Positions 15,047-23,588 of a stretch of 64,000 nucleotides of DNA are shown here, piece by piece (the first letter of the stretch is position 1; every line of letters begins with the position of its first letter). Source of the DNA: JAAEPI01 sp964352625 (GTDB lineage: Bacteria > Bacteroidota > Bacteroidia > Cytophagales > Cyclobacteriaceae); NCBI GenBank assembly GCA_964352625.1, contig CAYGSD010000006.1, forward strand, positions 62,001 to 126,000, in the 5' to 3' direction. Under the pieces are notes generated by a model. It saw nothing but the letters and a program-made list of their open reading frames with translations, made no database searches and had not been told where the DNA came from. The position numbers and the translations under genes are program-made.

Positions 15047-15799
15047 TCAAATGTGCACGCCGAACCCATGAAGAAGGACGAGTCGAATGCCCACATAAGC
15101 CACGAGCAGGGCGGTTAGTCTTCTGATGATCACCAAGTTGAATTTTTGATTGGTGAAATAAGAACCTAACGAACCTCCTACCACCACCGCTCCGAGCAGC
15201 GGCAATGCAAGGTCTGCGTCCAATGAAAATGAATCTGCGACAATCAATCCACCTAAACCGGCAATAGAGTTTACGAGAATAAAAACGGAGGCCAACGAAG
15301 CGACCGTCCTGGAATTGGTCCAACCCATCAAATTCAAAACAGGTGAAAGAAAAATGCCCCCACCAATCCCGGCAACTCCGGATAGAAAACCGATACTTCC
15401 TCCAAGACCGATTCGTTTGGTAAGTCCAAAATCACGCTCTTTGGACTGGGCTAAAGATTGTATGACCATGAATACAGCTGCAAGAATCAACGATGAGCCA
15501 AGGATCAGGAAGAAGGTTGTTTGAGAGAGTCTGAGCTGTGCACCCACAAAAGCCAAGGGAATGCTGAAAGCGATAAATGGCCAGAATTTTTTCCAATCAA
15601 AGACTCGGTGGCGGATGAACATGATGGTTCCGATGGACACGACAGTCACATTGAGCACCAAGGCAAGCGTCCTGATTTCGTAGAACTCCATCAAAACCAA
15701 ACTCAGGATGGCCAAATAACTAGACCCGCCTCCAAAACCGACCGACGAATAAAAGAACGCCACCGCAAAGAAGATGAGTGCCAGGAGGAGTTCGTTCAT
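15047..15799 (-). CDS. TauE/SafE-family membrane exporter
   Basis: The 250-residue polytopic protein has about eight membrane helices in two related halves. The signature GFGGGSSYLAILSLVLM follows the first helix and GVAGIGGGIFLSPVLNLMGW follows the fifth. TauE/SafE proteins export sulfite or organosulfur anions, or take up related compounds. The location between the cofactor island and the persulfide genes fits sulfite handling, although the substrate is inferred from context only. Confidence 0.85.
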   Translation of the reverse strand: MNELLLALIFFAVAFFYSSVGFGGGSSYLAILSLVLMEFYEIRTLALVLNVTVVSIGTIMFIRHRVFDWKKFWPFIAFSIPLAFVGAQLRLSQTTFFLILGSSLILAAVFMVIQSLAQSKERDFGLTKRIGLGGSIGFLSGVAGIGGGIFLSPVLNLMGWTNSRTVASLASVFILVNSIAGLGGLIVADSFSLDADLALPLLGAVVVGGSLGSYFTNQKFNLVIIRRLTALLVAYVGIRLVLLHGFGVHI

Positions 15800-15840
15800 T
15801 CTGATATGGCGGCTAGGCAGATAACCATCTTAAATCAGAA

Positions 15841-16317
15841 TTACTTTTTGTTAAGCTGCTGAGCAATACTGTCATAGTATTCTCGAGTCAATTTATCCGT
15901 CCATATCGTCGGTGCACTTCCATAGATGGCGATATAGGAAACTGATTCCTCCGCCGAGGAAGTATGCCAATGCTCAATGTCCTTTTCGCACTTTATTACA
16001 TCACCCTTTTTTATGATAATAGGGTCCTTACCTTTCTCTTGATAGTAACCCTTACCATCCAAAACAACGAGTACCTGAGCCGTCGTGTGTTTGTGCCAAT
16101 CAAGCGTAGAGTTGGCGCTAAAAGTTGCTTGTGTGATATTGTAAACAAAATCATCATCAGCTTCCGTCAAGAAGTTCAGCCATGCATCTCCTATATGATG
16201 GGTATTAGGTGCTTTCACTCCCTCATCTAAATAGGAGCTTACCTCATATTCAGGTTCTTGAGCAAGGACAGTCAAGGGAAAAACCATCATCAGAAAGAGT
16301 AACTTCTTCATAACCAT
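15841..16317 (-). CDS. Exported cupin-domain protein
   Basis: The 158-residue protein has a signal peptide ending near VLAQ, then a single cupin barrel. The metal site is visible as STLDWHKHTTAQVLVVLDGKG, with His residues and Glu in YYQEKGKDP, and the second motif as KCEKDIEHWHTSSAEES. Small periplasmic cupins of this kind lack a defined reaction. Start choice is between 16317 and the Met two codons on (16311). Confidence 0.78.
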   Translation of the reverse strand: MVMKKLLFLMMVFPLTVLAQEPEYEVSSYLDEGVKAPNTHHIGDAWLNFLTEADDDFVYNITQATFSANSTLDWHKHTTAQVLVVLDGKGYYQEKGKDPIIIKKGDVIKCEKDIEHWHTSSAEESVSYIAIYGSAPTIWTDKLTREYYDSIAQQLNKK

Positions 16318-16361
16318 TATTTTAAAATCAATTTACAGAATTAGGAATCTAGTTAAAATGA

Positions 16362-18386
16362 TCAACCTAAGAAAGCCCTAATCTTCTCATAAGCCTGTTG
16401 ACCAGTGAAACCAAACTCTTCATCAAGCACTGTCGCTGGAGCCGAGTGACCAAAGTGATCCAATCCAAGCACCATTCCACTCTCGCCAACCATTGCTTCA
16501 AACAAATCTGGCAGGCCGGCCGTCAAAGCAACACGGGGAAGATTGCCTAGCACTTCCTTCTGATATGCCGCATCCTGATCCTTGAACAAGCCATCCGAAA
16601 TGATGGAGACAATGTTTACCGACACCCCATCTTTTTCTAAAAGATCGGCCGCATCCACAAGAGTGCCCACTTCACTGCCATTGGCGATCAACGTGGCTTT
16701 AGCGTTATCACTCGATCGTAATCTGTAGGCACCTTTCTCAGCACCTTCCGCTTCAGTAAATCGATTGGAACTGGCTGGTAAGTCCTTGATTCCCTGACGG
16801 CTAAGAATTAAACCTGAGGGCTTTTTCTTATTTTTCAGTGCCATTCTCCAAGCCACCTTAGTCTCCTCTGCATCAGCAGGACGAAGAGCCAAGAAAGAGC
16901 GATCACCTGAGTGATTTTTCACTTTTTCCATCAATCGAATCTGAGCTTCTTGTTCAATCGGCTGATGTGTAGGGCCATCCTCTCCCACTCTGAAAGCATC
17001 GTGCGTCCACAAGTAAATCACATGCAGTTCCTGAAGCGCCGACAATCTGATCGCAGGTTTTTGGTAGTCAGAGAAAATGAAGAAGGTGCCAACTACGGGA
17101 ATTACGCCACCATGTAGCGCCATTCCATTGGCCATGGCAGCCATTGAGAATTCAGCTACTCCAGCGTGTAGGAAGTTTGCATCGAATTGGTGCGGAGCAA
17201 ATGCTTTGGCACCCTTAAGAAAACCATCGGTCTTGTCACTGTTTGCCAGGTCAGCAGACGCTACAATTAGGTTCTCTACTCTCCCGGCCAAGTGACCAAG
17301 AACTGCCGCAGATGCCTCGCGAGAAGCTCCATTTGCCTTATGCTCAATAGAAGCAAAATCAATATCAGGGATGTCACCGCTCAAGAATACATCCAATTTG
17401 GCAGCAGCTTCAGCATTGGCCGATCTCCATGCAGCCTCCTGCTCTTTTGCTTCAGCCGCTTCTTGTCGCTTGGCTACTTTAATCTCTTCGTATTTTGAAG
17501 CTACGTCACTGAATATCGCAAACTGATCGTTCAGGTCCCCTCCGAGCGCTTCGATCGTTTTGTTATAATTCGCTTTGGTCGCTCCTATCGGCTTGCCATG
17601 AAGTTCGCATTGTCCTTCGTATGGTTTGTCATCTTCTCCAACGCATCCCTTTCCAATGATGGTCTTCCCAATGATCAATGTAGGTTTTTGATTCTCTGCA
17701 TTTGCCTCTTTCAACGCCTTTCTGATCGCATCGTGATCATGCCCGTCGATGGTCACTACATTCCATCCCCACGCCTCGTATTTCTTTGCCGTGTCCTCAC
17801 TCGTCACCTCGTCGGTATAAGTTGACAATTGCACGTCATTGGAATCGAAGAACATCACCACATTGCTCAAGCCCAAGTAACCGGCAATTCGTCCAACGCC
17901 CTGTGAAATTTCTTCCTGAATACCACCGTCAGAAATGTATGCGTAGATCGTATGTTTCGTCCAGTCTCCGAATTTGGCTTCCAAAAACTTACCCGCCAGG
18001 GCCGCTCCTATGCCCATTGCATGACCCTGACCAAGTGGGCCAGATGTATTTTCCACACCTCTTTTTTGATCGACCTCCGGGTGACCAGGCGTAATTGAGC
18101 CCCACTGACGGAAAGTGGCTACATCCTCTTTTGAGTAATTACCCAAAAGGTAAAGCTGCGCGTAAAGCATGGCTGATAAATGTCCCGGATCTAAAAAGAA
18201 TCTATCTCGCCACATCCAATCCGGTTGATCAGGATCGAACTTGAGGAATTCGCTGTACAAGATGTGGATGAAATCAGCACCGCCCATTGGGCCTCCAGGG
18301 TGTCCGGAATTGGCTTTTTCTACCATTGCTGCGGACAATACACGGATGTTGTCGGCGCACTGCTGATCTACTTTTTGATTACTCAT
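16362..18386 (-). CDS. tkt: Transketolase
   Basis: This full-length 674-residue enzyme transfers two-carbon units in the pentose phosphate pathway. It has EKANSGHPGGPMGGADF at the start, the PLGQGHAMGIGAALA segment, the thiamine diphosphate motif SDGGIQEEISQG ending in FFDSNDVQL, the pyrimidine domain with WTHDAFRVGEDGPTHQPIEQ and a C-terminal domain with GLDHFGHSAPA. The usual GDG of the cofactor motif is SDG here. It is monocistronic as far as can be seen. Confidence 0.95.
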   Translation of the reverse strand: MSNQKVDQQCADNIRVLSAAMVEKANSGHPGGPMGGADFIHILYSEFLKFDPDQPDWMWRDRFFLDPGHLSAMLYAQLYLLGNYSKEDVATFRQWGSITPGHPEVDQKRGVENTSGPLGQGHAMGIGAALAGKFLEAKFGDWTKHTIYAYISDGGIQEEISQGVGRIAGYLGLSNVVMFFDSNDVQLSTYTDEVTSEDTAKKYEAWGWNVVTIDGHDHDAIRKALKEANAENQKPTLIIGKTIIGKGCVGEDDKPYEGQCELHGKPIGATKANYNKTIEALGGDLNDQFAIFSDVASKYEEIKVAKRQEAAEAKEQEAAWRSANAEAAAKLDVFLSGDIPDIDFASIEHKANGASREASAAVLGHLAGRVENLIVASADLANSDKTDGFLKGAKAFAPHQFDANFLHAGVAEFSMAAMANGMALHGGVIPVVGTFFIFSDYQKPAIRLSALQELHVIYLWTHDAFRVGEDGPTHQPIEQEAQIRLMEKVKNHSGDRSFLALRPADAEETKVAWRMALKNKKKPSGLILSRQGIKDLPASSNRFTEAEGAEKGAYRLRSSDNAKATLIANGSEVGTLVDAADLLEKDGVSVNIVSIISDGLFKDQDAAYQKEVLGNLPRVALTAGLPDLFEAMVGESGMVLGLDHFGHSAPATVLDEEFGFTGQQAYEKIRAFLG

Positions 18387-18486
18387 GAGGATTGGAAGGT
18401 TGGTGGATTATTCTTGATCAGGCAAAAAAAAGAAATAGTGAGCAGGTACGCCTACTACCTTCTAGGATAATTTGTTTTTTGCCAAT

Positions 18487-18513
18487 AAAAAAGCCGAATC
18501 TCACAATTCGGCT
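18487..18513 (-). terminator. Intrinsic terminator of the cstB-like gene
   Basis: On the complement, AGCCGAAT and ATTCGGCT form an 8-bp stem with a six-base loop, followed by a run of T. It ends eight bases after the stop codon of the persulfide dioxygenase gene. Confidence 0.88.
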
Positions 18514-18520
18514 AATTCTA

Positions 18521-19930
18521 CTATTTCAAAGTGCTCGGACAAACATAATCCGTGACCGGAAGGCCAGCCTCGGTGATGGCCTTATAACCACCGGCTACAT
18601 CTACAAGCTTATGATAACCACGGGACTTCAGGATAGAAGCAGCAATCATGGAGCGATAGCCTCCAGCACAATGAATGTGATATTCGGTTTCTTTATCCAA
18701 CTCACCCATGTTCTCACTGATGAAATCAAGTGGGAAAGTGACTGCATTCTCTACGTGCTCAGCTTCAAATTCTCCAGGTTTTCTTACATCCAGCACCAAT
18801 GGATTCTGGTTTTCATAAATAGCCTTGAATTCCGTGGCAGGAATTGACTTTACAGTTTCCAGCTCCTTACCTGCTTTTTGCCAAGCATCCATGCCACCTT
18901 TCAGGTATCCAAGTGTATTGTCATAGCCGACACGAGAAAGTCGAGTAACGACCTCTTCTTCACGACCTTCCTCCGCCAAGAAAACGATGGGTTGCTGAAG
19001 ATCAGGGATCAACGCTCCTACCCAAGGGGCAAAACTCCCATCAATACCTATAAAAATGGAGTTAGGTACGTGACCGTTGGCGAATGCCTGAGCCGAACGG
19101 GTATCCAAAACCAAAGCACCTTCGTGATTGGCCATCGCCTCGAAAGTCTCCACGTCCAATCCAACATTTCCTACTTCTAATATTTTGTCCAAATCAGCCG
19201 CTCCAGACTTGTTCATTGCCACATTTTGAGCAAAGTACTGAGGAGGCGGAAGCAGTCCATCTGTAACTTCTTTGATGAACTCCTCTTTGGTCATGTCTGC
19301 CCTAAGTGCATAATTTGTCTTCTTCTGATTTCCGAGCAGGTCCGTGGTTTCCTTGCTCATGTTCTTGCCGCAAGCCGATCCTGCACCATGCGCTGGATAA
19401 ACTATCACCTCATCTGGTAGGGTCATGATTTTGGAACGGAGACTGTCGAATAAATATCCAGCTAAGTCATCCTGTGTCAAATCTCCTTTTTGTGCTAAAT
19501 CTGGTCGGCCAACATCTCCGATGAACAGCGTGTCACCTGAGAAAATGGCGTGCTCTCTGCCATCCGCATCCATTAACAAATAAGTCGTGCTCTCCATGGT
19601 ATGTCCAGGGGTATGAAGCACTTTGATTTTGATATTACCCAATTCAAAAACTTCATTGTCTTTTGCCGCATGAAAATCAAACGATGGGTTTGCATTCGGA
19701 CCATAAACAATTGTCGCTCCTGATCTCTCAGCAAGCGCAACATGACCTGAAACAAAATCAGCATGGAAGTGCGTCTCGAAAATGTATTTGATTTTAGCTC
19801 CATTCTTCACTGCCCGTTCGATGTAGGGAGTTGATTCTCTCAATGGATCGATGATAGCAGCTTCTCCTTCACTCTCAATGTAATAGGCACCTTGGGCAAG
19901 GCATCCAGTATATATCTGTTCTATTTTCAT
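18521..19930 (-). CDS. CstB-like persulfide dioxygenase with pseudo-rhodanese and rhodanese domains
   Basis: Numbered from a start at 19939, the 472-residue chain has an ETHE1-type metallo-hydrolase domain (1-240) with THFHADFVSGH (H57, H59, D61), TPGHTMEST, SGDTLFIGD and YPAHG. A middle rhodanese fold (265-360) has LAEEGREE where the active Cys loop should be, and a final rhodanese (370-465) has C424 in HCAGGYRS. This order, with an inactive middle domain, is that of CstB, which turns persulfide into thiosulfate. The preferred start is ATG 19930 (MKIEQIYTGC), three codons later. A Crp/Fnr-type site lies at 19979-19994 and a terminator follows. Confidence 0.9.
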   Translation of the reverse strand: MKIEQIYTGCLAQGAYYIESEGEAAIIDPLRESTPYIERAVKNGAKIKYIFETHFHADFVSGHVALAERSGATIVYGPNANPSFDFHAAKDNEVFELGNIKIKVLHTPGHTMESTTYLLMDADGREHAIFSGDTLFIGDVGRPDLAQKGDLTQDDLAGYLFDSLRSKIMTLPDEVIVYPAHGAGSACGKNMSKETTDLLGNQKKTNYALRADMTKEEFIKEVTDGLLPPPQYFAQNVAMNKSGAADLDKILEVGNVGLDVETFEAMANHEGALVLDTRSAQAFANGHVPNSIFIGIDGSFAPWVGALIPDLQQPIVFLAEEGREEEVVTRLSRVGYDNTLGYLKGGMDAWQKAGKELETVKSIPATEFKAIYENQNPLVLDVRKPGEFEAEHVENAVTFPLDFISENMGELDKETEYHIHCAGGYRSMIAASILKSRGYHKLVDVAGGYKAITEAGLPVTDYVCPSTLK

Positions 19931-19949
19931 GTGTATCAATTTGTTAAGG

Positions 19950-19957
19950 CAAAAGTA
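19950..19957 (-). promoter_or_regulatory. -7 box of the cstB-like gene
   Basis: The complement reads TACTTTTG, an exact TAnnTTTG match, 19 bases before the ATG at 19930. Its last G is 36.5 bp from the centre of the palindrome at 19979-19994. No -33 element is evident. Confidence 0.55.
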
Positions 19958-19978
19958 GTAGGATAGATAAAATCAGTT

Positions 19979-19994
19979 TGTGATGAATGTTACA
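19979..19994. promoter_or_regulatory. Crp/Fnr-type operator before the cstB-like gene
   Basis: TGTGAT-GAAT-GTTACA is a 6-4-6 imperfect palindrome in the short gap between the cstB-like gene and sulP. With transcription starting about five bases after the -7 box, the centre lies near -41.5, the class II activator position. Confidence 0.55.
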
Positions 19995-20000
19995 AAAGCA

Positions 20001-21704
20001 TTAATCCTCCGAATGCTGCATTGCATAACTCTTAAACTTTCCTCCTTTGTGAGTTGTGACATAGGTCACTGCCTCGTTTAAGTCGAGGAACATATGCTCT
20101 TCAGTAAGTAGTTCCATAAAACCTGTCCGATGAAATGCATCTCTCACCGGGCCAATGACATCACAAATAAGGAAATGCATTTGCTTTTCCTCTAAAGTTC
20201 TTATTAAATCTTTTAGTCCTTCAATGGCGGTGCTGTCCACATGACTTACTGGACCCGCATCAAGAATAACCGTTTGAGTGTCAGCTGGTGTGTGAGACAA
20301 TACATAGTCCTTGAAATATTGGATGTTAATGAATGTGAGCGGGGCATCCAGCCTCAAGAGGACAAGGTGTGGATATTGCTTTAGGTCTTTGAAACGCTTG
20401 ATATTTCTAAATTCATGGTGTCCTTCCACTTTCCCCAACTGCGCAATGTGAGGATATGCCGACTTGTAGAGTAGATGAGTAATGGATAAAATAATGCCCC
20501 CAACAATCCCTTCTACCATTCCGATATTGAGCGTAATAAGGAATGTTGCCAGCAATAGAAAAAACTCTGTTTTGTTTTCTCTCCATAGCTTCCTGATGAA
20601 TTTGAAATCTACTAACCGCGAAACAGCAACCATTATTACCGCTGCTAGAATGGCATTTGGCAAATAGTAAAAAAGTGGAGTTAAAAACAGCAAAGTGACA
20701 ATCACCAGCACCGCACTTATGATAGATGCAAGAGGAGTGTTTGCCCCTGCTTGATCGTTAACGGCAGATCGTGAAAAACCTCCGGTAACCGGATATGATT
20801 GAAAAAACGAACCAACAATATTGGCAGCACCAAGCGCCACAAGTTCTTGACTAGGCCGAATGGTGTGGTCGCGTCTTTGCGTTTCAATTGCCTTGGCCAC
20901 AGAAAACGCTTCCATGTAAGCAATGACAGCAATGGTCATGGCTAAAGGAGCCAACTGTCGGAAAGAATCCAAAGTTAAATTCGGCACTATAAACTGAGGA
21001 AATCCCTCAGGAATCCCGCGAACAATGCTTACGTTTTCAAACTGAAACAAATATACCAACAAGGTTCCTGCTACAACGGCAACTAATGCTCCTGGGAAAC
21101 TTGGGTGCACTTTTTTGGCATATTTAATAATCAAAATCCCAACAACTCCAAGTCCAAATGTGAGCAAGTGGGTTTTACTAATCTCGGAAAAAAGGCTTTG
21201 TAAAATCTGAAATGCCTGGCTGCTTTTAGTCAATTCAATTCCCAGCAAATGCTTGAGTTGGTTGAGGCCTATAATAAACGCAGCAGCCGATGTGAAACCA
21301 CTGATTACCGGACGAGAGAGCAGGTTTGTGATAAACCCTAATCGAAATACACCTAGAAGAAATTGAAAGGCTCCCATGAAGAAAGCGAGCATGATTGCAA
21401 AACTGATATAGGCGTCAGTTCCTTCGACAGCAAGGACAGAAACGCCAGTTGCCACCAACAGTGAGTCCATCGCGACAGGTGCTACTGAAAGCTGTCTGGA
21501 CGTACCTAAAATAGCATAAATAAGTTGTGGAACGATTGAGGCATATAGGCCATATACTGGTGGCAATCCCGCAATCATTGCATACGCCATACCTTGAGGA
21601 ATAAGCATGACTCCTACTGTCAGACCCGCAGACAAATCTCCGCGCAAATAGTCCGACCGGTAATTTGGCAACCAATCAAAAATGGGGATGAAACGCTTCA
21701 GCAA
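20001..21704 (-). CDS. SulP-family anion permease with STAS domain
   Basis: The 567-residue protein starts with the SulP signature DLSAGLTVGVMLIPQGMAYA, has about 12 to 14 membrane segments to residue 420, including SYPVTGGFSRSAVNDQAGA, and ends in a cytoplasmic STAS domain (about 440-545) with VILDAGPVSHVDSTAIEGL. SulP proteins carry sulfate, bicarbonate or related anions; the neighbours favour sulfate or thiosulfate, as inference. The start codon is TTG at 21704. It is read in the same direction as the cstB-like gene but each has its own operator and promoter. Confidence 0.92.
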   Translation of the reverse strand: MLKRFIPIFDWLPNYRSDYLRGDLSAGLTVGVMLIPQGMAYAMIAGLPPVYGLYASIVPQLIYAILGTSRQLSVAPVAMDSLLVATGVSVLAVEGTDAYISFAIMLAFFMGAFQFLLGVFRLGFITNLLSRPVISGFTSAAAFIIGLNQLKHLLGIELTKSSQAFQILQSLFSEISKTHLLTFGLGVVGILIIKYAKKVHPSFPGALVAVVAGTLLVYLFQFENVSIVRGIPEGFPQFIVPNLTLDSFRQLAPLAMTIAVIAYMEAFSVAKAIETQRRDHTIRPSQELVALGAANIVGSFFQSYPVTGGFSRSAVNDQAGANTPLASIISAVLVIVTLLFLTPLFYYLPNAILAAVIMVAVSRLVDFKFIRKLWRENKTEFFLLLATFLITLNIGMVEGIVGGIILSITHLLYKSAYPHIAQLGKVEGHHEFRNIKRFKDLKQYPHLVLLRLDAPLTFINIQYFKDYVLSHTPADTQTVILDAGPVSHVDSTAIEGLKDLIRTLEEKQMHFLICDVIGPVRDAFHRTGFMELLTEEHMFLDLNEAVTYVTTHKGGKFKSYAMQHSED

Positions 21705-21726
21705 TGGGTTAGCATTTAGTGCGCAG

Positions 21727-21734
21727 CAAAATTA
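21727..21734 (-). promoter_or_regulatory. -7 box of the sulP gene
   Basis: The complement reads TAATTTTG, an exact match, 22 bases before the TTG start. A TTG 17 bases upstream could act as a weak -33 element. The palindrome centre at 21755-21770 is 35.5 bp from the last G. Confidence 0.55.
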
Positions 21735-21754
21735 GCTTGCTTGCTGCCCTGCAA

Positions 21755-21770
21755 TGTAACATTTGTCACA
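21755..21770. promoter_or_regulatory. Crp/Fnr-type operator before sulP
   Basis: Read on the complement it is TGTGAC-AAAT-GTTACA, a 6-4-6 palindrome with one mismatch. It overlaps the final codon and stop of the crp/fnr gene and sits near -41 of the sulP promoter. Confidence 0.6.
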
Positions 21771-22395
21771 TGATCTCAATTCTATTTCTATGTTGCTCTA
21801 TTTTGTCTTCACGCTCCAATTGCTTTAGCAATCGCGATACCACTACTCTGGACGTACCCAATTCATTTGCGATCTGGGCATGTGTCTTATGAATTTCGAA
21901 TGAACCAGTCGCTTGTTTCGTATCCAATAAATATCGGTACAATCGTTCATCCATTTTATGAAAAGCCACATTATCAATCGTTGTTAGCAGTTCATCGAAT
22001 CGGGTTTGGTAGGCTCCAAAAACAAATTTTCTAAACGTCTGGTATTTCACAATCCAAGTATCCATCAAGTTCATTGGAATCATCCAGAGCTCCGAATCCT
22101 CCTCTGCGATCACATTAAACGCGCTTCTTGTTCCTTCAATGCAACAAGTAATGGACATGGCGCAAGTCTCTCCTCCTTCCAAGTAGTAAAGAAACATTTC
22201 ATTTCCATCAGGATCCTGGCGGTGTACTTTAAGAAGGCCTCTCAAGACAATAGGCATCTCATTTCCCGGACTACCCGGGCTGACTATTATCTCTCCTGCT
22301 TTGGATTTCTTGAGTCGACCGATGCTCAATATCTCTTCTATTAAAGGTTCTTCAAGACCTGAGTGACTGAGTACGCTATTGGCTAGTTCATTCAT
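21766..22395 (-). CDS. Crp/Fnr-family regulator with cysteine cluster
   Basis: From the ATG at 22395 the protein has 209 residues. The cyclic-nucleotide-binding fold spans about 15-120 with SPGSPGNEMPIVLRGLLKV. The winged helix at the C-terminus has THAQIANELGTSRVVVSRLLKQLE as the DNA-reading helices. The N-terminal Fe-S cysteines of FNR are absent. A CAMSITCC cluster lies where CRP contacts its ligand, so a thiol-based signal is possible. Its target sites are probably the TGTRAY-N4-GTTACM palindromes at 180, 19979 and 21755, judged from proximity and the family's known half-sites. It follows the tRNA terminator. Confidence 0.85.
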   Translation of the reverse strand: MNELANSVLSHSGLEEPLIEEILSIGRLKKSKAGEIIVSPGSPGNEMPIVLRGLLKVHRQDPDGNEMFLYYLEGGETCAMSITCCIEGTRSAFNVIAEEDSELWMIPMNLMDTWIVKYQTFRKFVFGAYQTRFDELLTTIDNVAFHKMDERLYRYLLDTKQATGSFEIHKTHAQIANELGTSRVVVSRLLKQLEREDKIEQHRNRIEIM

Positions 22396-22425
22396 TTTCG
22401 CAGCAAATATTAGATTAAAATAAAA

Positions 22426-22451
22426 AAGCACCTACATTTCTGTAAGTGCTT
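22426..22451 (-). terminator. Intrinsic terminator after the tRNA
   Basis: On the complement AAGCACTTAC and GTAGGTGCTT pair over ten positions (one G-T) around a six-base loop, followed by a T-rich run. It ends ten bases after the tRNA and lies about 30 bases before the crp/fnr start. Confidence 0.85.
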
Positions 22452-22460
22452 CATTTTCAG

Positions 22461-22534
22461 TGGGCCCACCTGGGCTCGAACCAGGGACCACCTGATTATG
22501 AGTCAGGTGCTCTAACCAACTGAGCTATAGGCCC
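22461..22534 (-). tRNA. tRNA with CAU anticodon (elongator Met or Ile2)
   Basis: The complement folds as a standard 74-base cloverleaf: acceptor GGGCCTA paired with TGGGCCC, D arm GCTC/GAGC, anticodon stem CCTGA/TCAGG with CAT at 22500-22498, T arm CCTGG-TTCGAGC-CCAGG, and discriminator A. CCA is not encoded. Elongator Met and lysidine-modified Ile2 both carry CAU, and the choice cannot be made with certainty by eye. Confidence 0.93.
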
Positions 22535-22672
22535 TGATGATTGCTCATCAAAATTGGAGCGCAATATTACAACAGATGAGAACAATGACCAATCGAATTT
22601 GCGCTTCCTTTTATCCTGTTTTATTTTAGTCAAATGTGATAGCTTTACTTGTCATTCATCAATCAACTTAAA

Positions 22673-23527
22673 ATGAGAAATTTACTCGTACTATTCCTAG
22701 CCATCGGTATTCTGTCAGCTTGCACGCCCAAAAAATCGGGTGAAAGCAACGAAGAAAAAGTGATCCACGACATTGACAAGCTGCTTGAGGATTTGCCAGA
22801 TCCATCTTCAATTCCTTTCGCTCTTAAATCAATTGGTGCAGAATTCGGTGATTCACTTATCAATCCACTTTCAAATATCGCCAAGTATCAAGGAGATGTA
22901 GATAAGCTGGCAATGAACATGGGTGTGTACGCAAGTGATGTCAGTTATTTGGCCGCCTATGAGCAATCAGCACTCACAATGGAGTATGTGAAAGCATGTC
23001 ACCAAATAGGTGAAACATTGGGTGATTCTGCGATTTACAAGCAAGACCTGTTGGATAATATAGAAGCCAGTCTAGGCAATGAAGAAGAGCTTGCGAAGCT
23101 ACTTAGAGGTATGATCGTAGAAACAAGTATTCAACTTGAAAAAGATCATCACCTTTCGATGGCTGCTCTGGCCCTTACCGGCGGTTTTGTAGAGGAGTTG
23201 TATCAGGCGGTGAATGTGATAGAAAATTACCATCAAGCGAACATGACAGCTGATGAGGAAAAGGCAAAGGTAGAACCGCTTGTAAAGCTTGTTCTGGCTC
23301 AAGAACAGCCACTTTTAGACCTTATCGCCCTATTAAAGGACATTCCTCATGATGATACAATTCTTGAGATGATCACTTTGATGAACATTCTTGACAAACT
23401 GTACAAAGGCGAGTTGGCTACCATTCAAGAAAAAATGGATGCCGATCCAAATTTTGTGGTAGATAGAGATTTAATGTTTGGTGTTACTCTTGAGATTGAA
23501 AGAATTAGAGCGGGGATCGTTGAGTAG
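22673..23527 (+). CDS. Lipoprotein of unknown function
   Basis: From the ATG at 22673 the protein has 284 residues, with lipobox LSAC (Cys about residue 17) followed by polar residues. The mature part is mostly helical and acidic, without Cys-rich or catalytic motifs I recognise. It probably sits in a membrane facing the periplasm. An earlier TTG at 22649 is possible but would weaken the signal. A strong terminator follows. Function not assigned. Confidence 0.75.
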   Translation: MRNLLVLFLAIGILSACTPKKSGESNEEKVIHDIDKLLEDLPDPSSIPFALKSIGAEFGDSLINPLSNIAKYQGDVDKLAMNMGVYASDVSYLAAYEQSALTMEYVKACHQIGETLGDSAIYKQDLLDNIEASLGNEEELAKLLRGMIVETSIQLEKDHHLSMAALALTGGFVEELYQAVNVIENYHQANMTADEEKAKVEPLVKLVLAQEQPLLDLIALLKDIPHDDTILEMITLMNILDKLYKGELATIQEKMDADPNFVVDRDLMFGVTLEIERIRAGIVE

Positions 23528-23549
23528 CATTCAACTTTAAAAAATCAGA

Positions 23550-23584
23550 AGGCCTCATTTAGAAATACGTGAGGCCTATTTTTA
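23550..23584 (+). terminator. Terminator abutting the next start codon
   Basis: AGGCCTCA and TGAGGCCT form an 8-bp stem with a 12-base loop, followed by ATTTTTAT. It ends the lipoprotein message but lies only about ten bases before the ATG of the YdcF-like gene, so that gene depends on read-through or on a promoter inside this hairpin. Confidence 0.8.
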
Positions 23585-23588
23585 TGTC

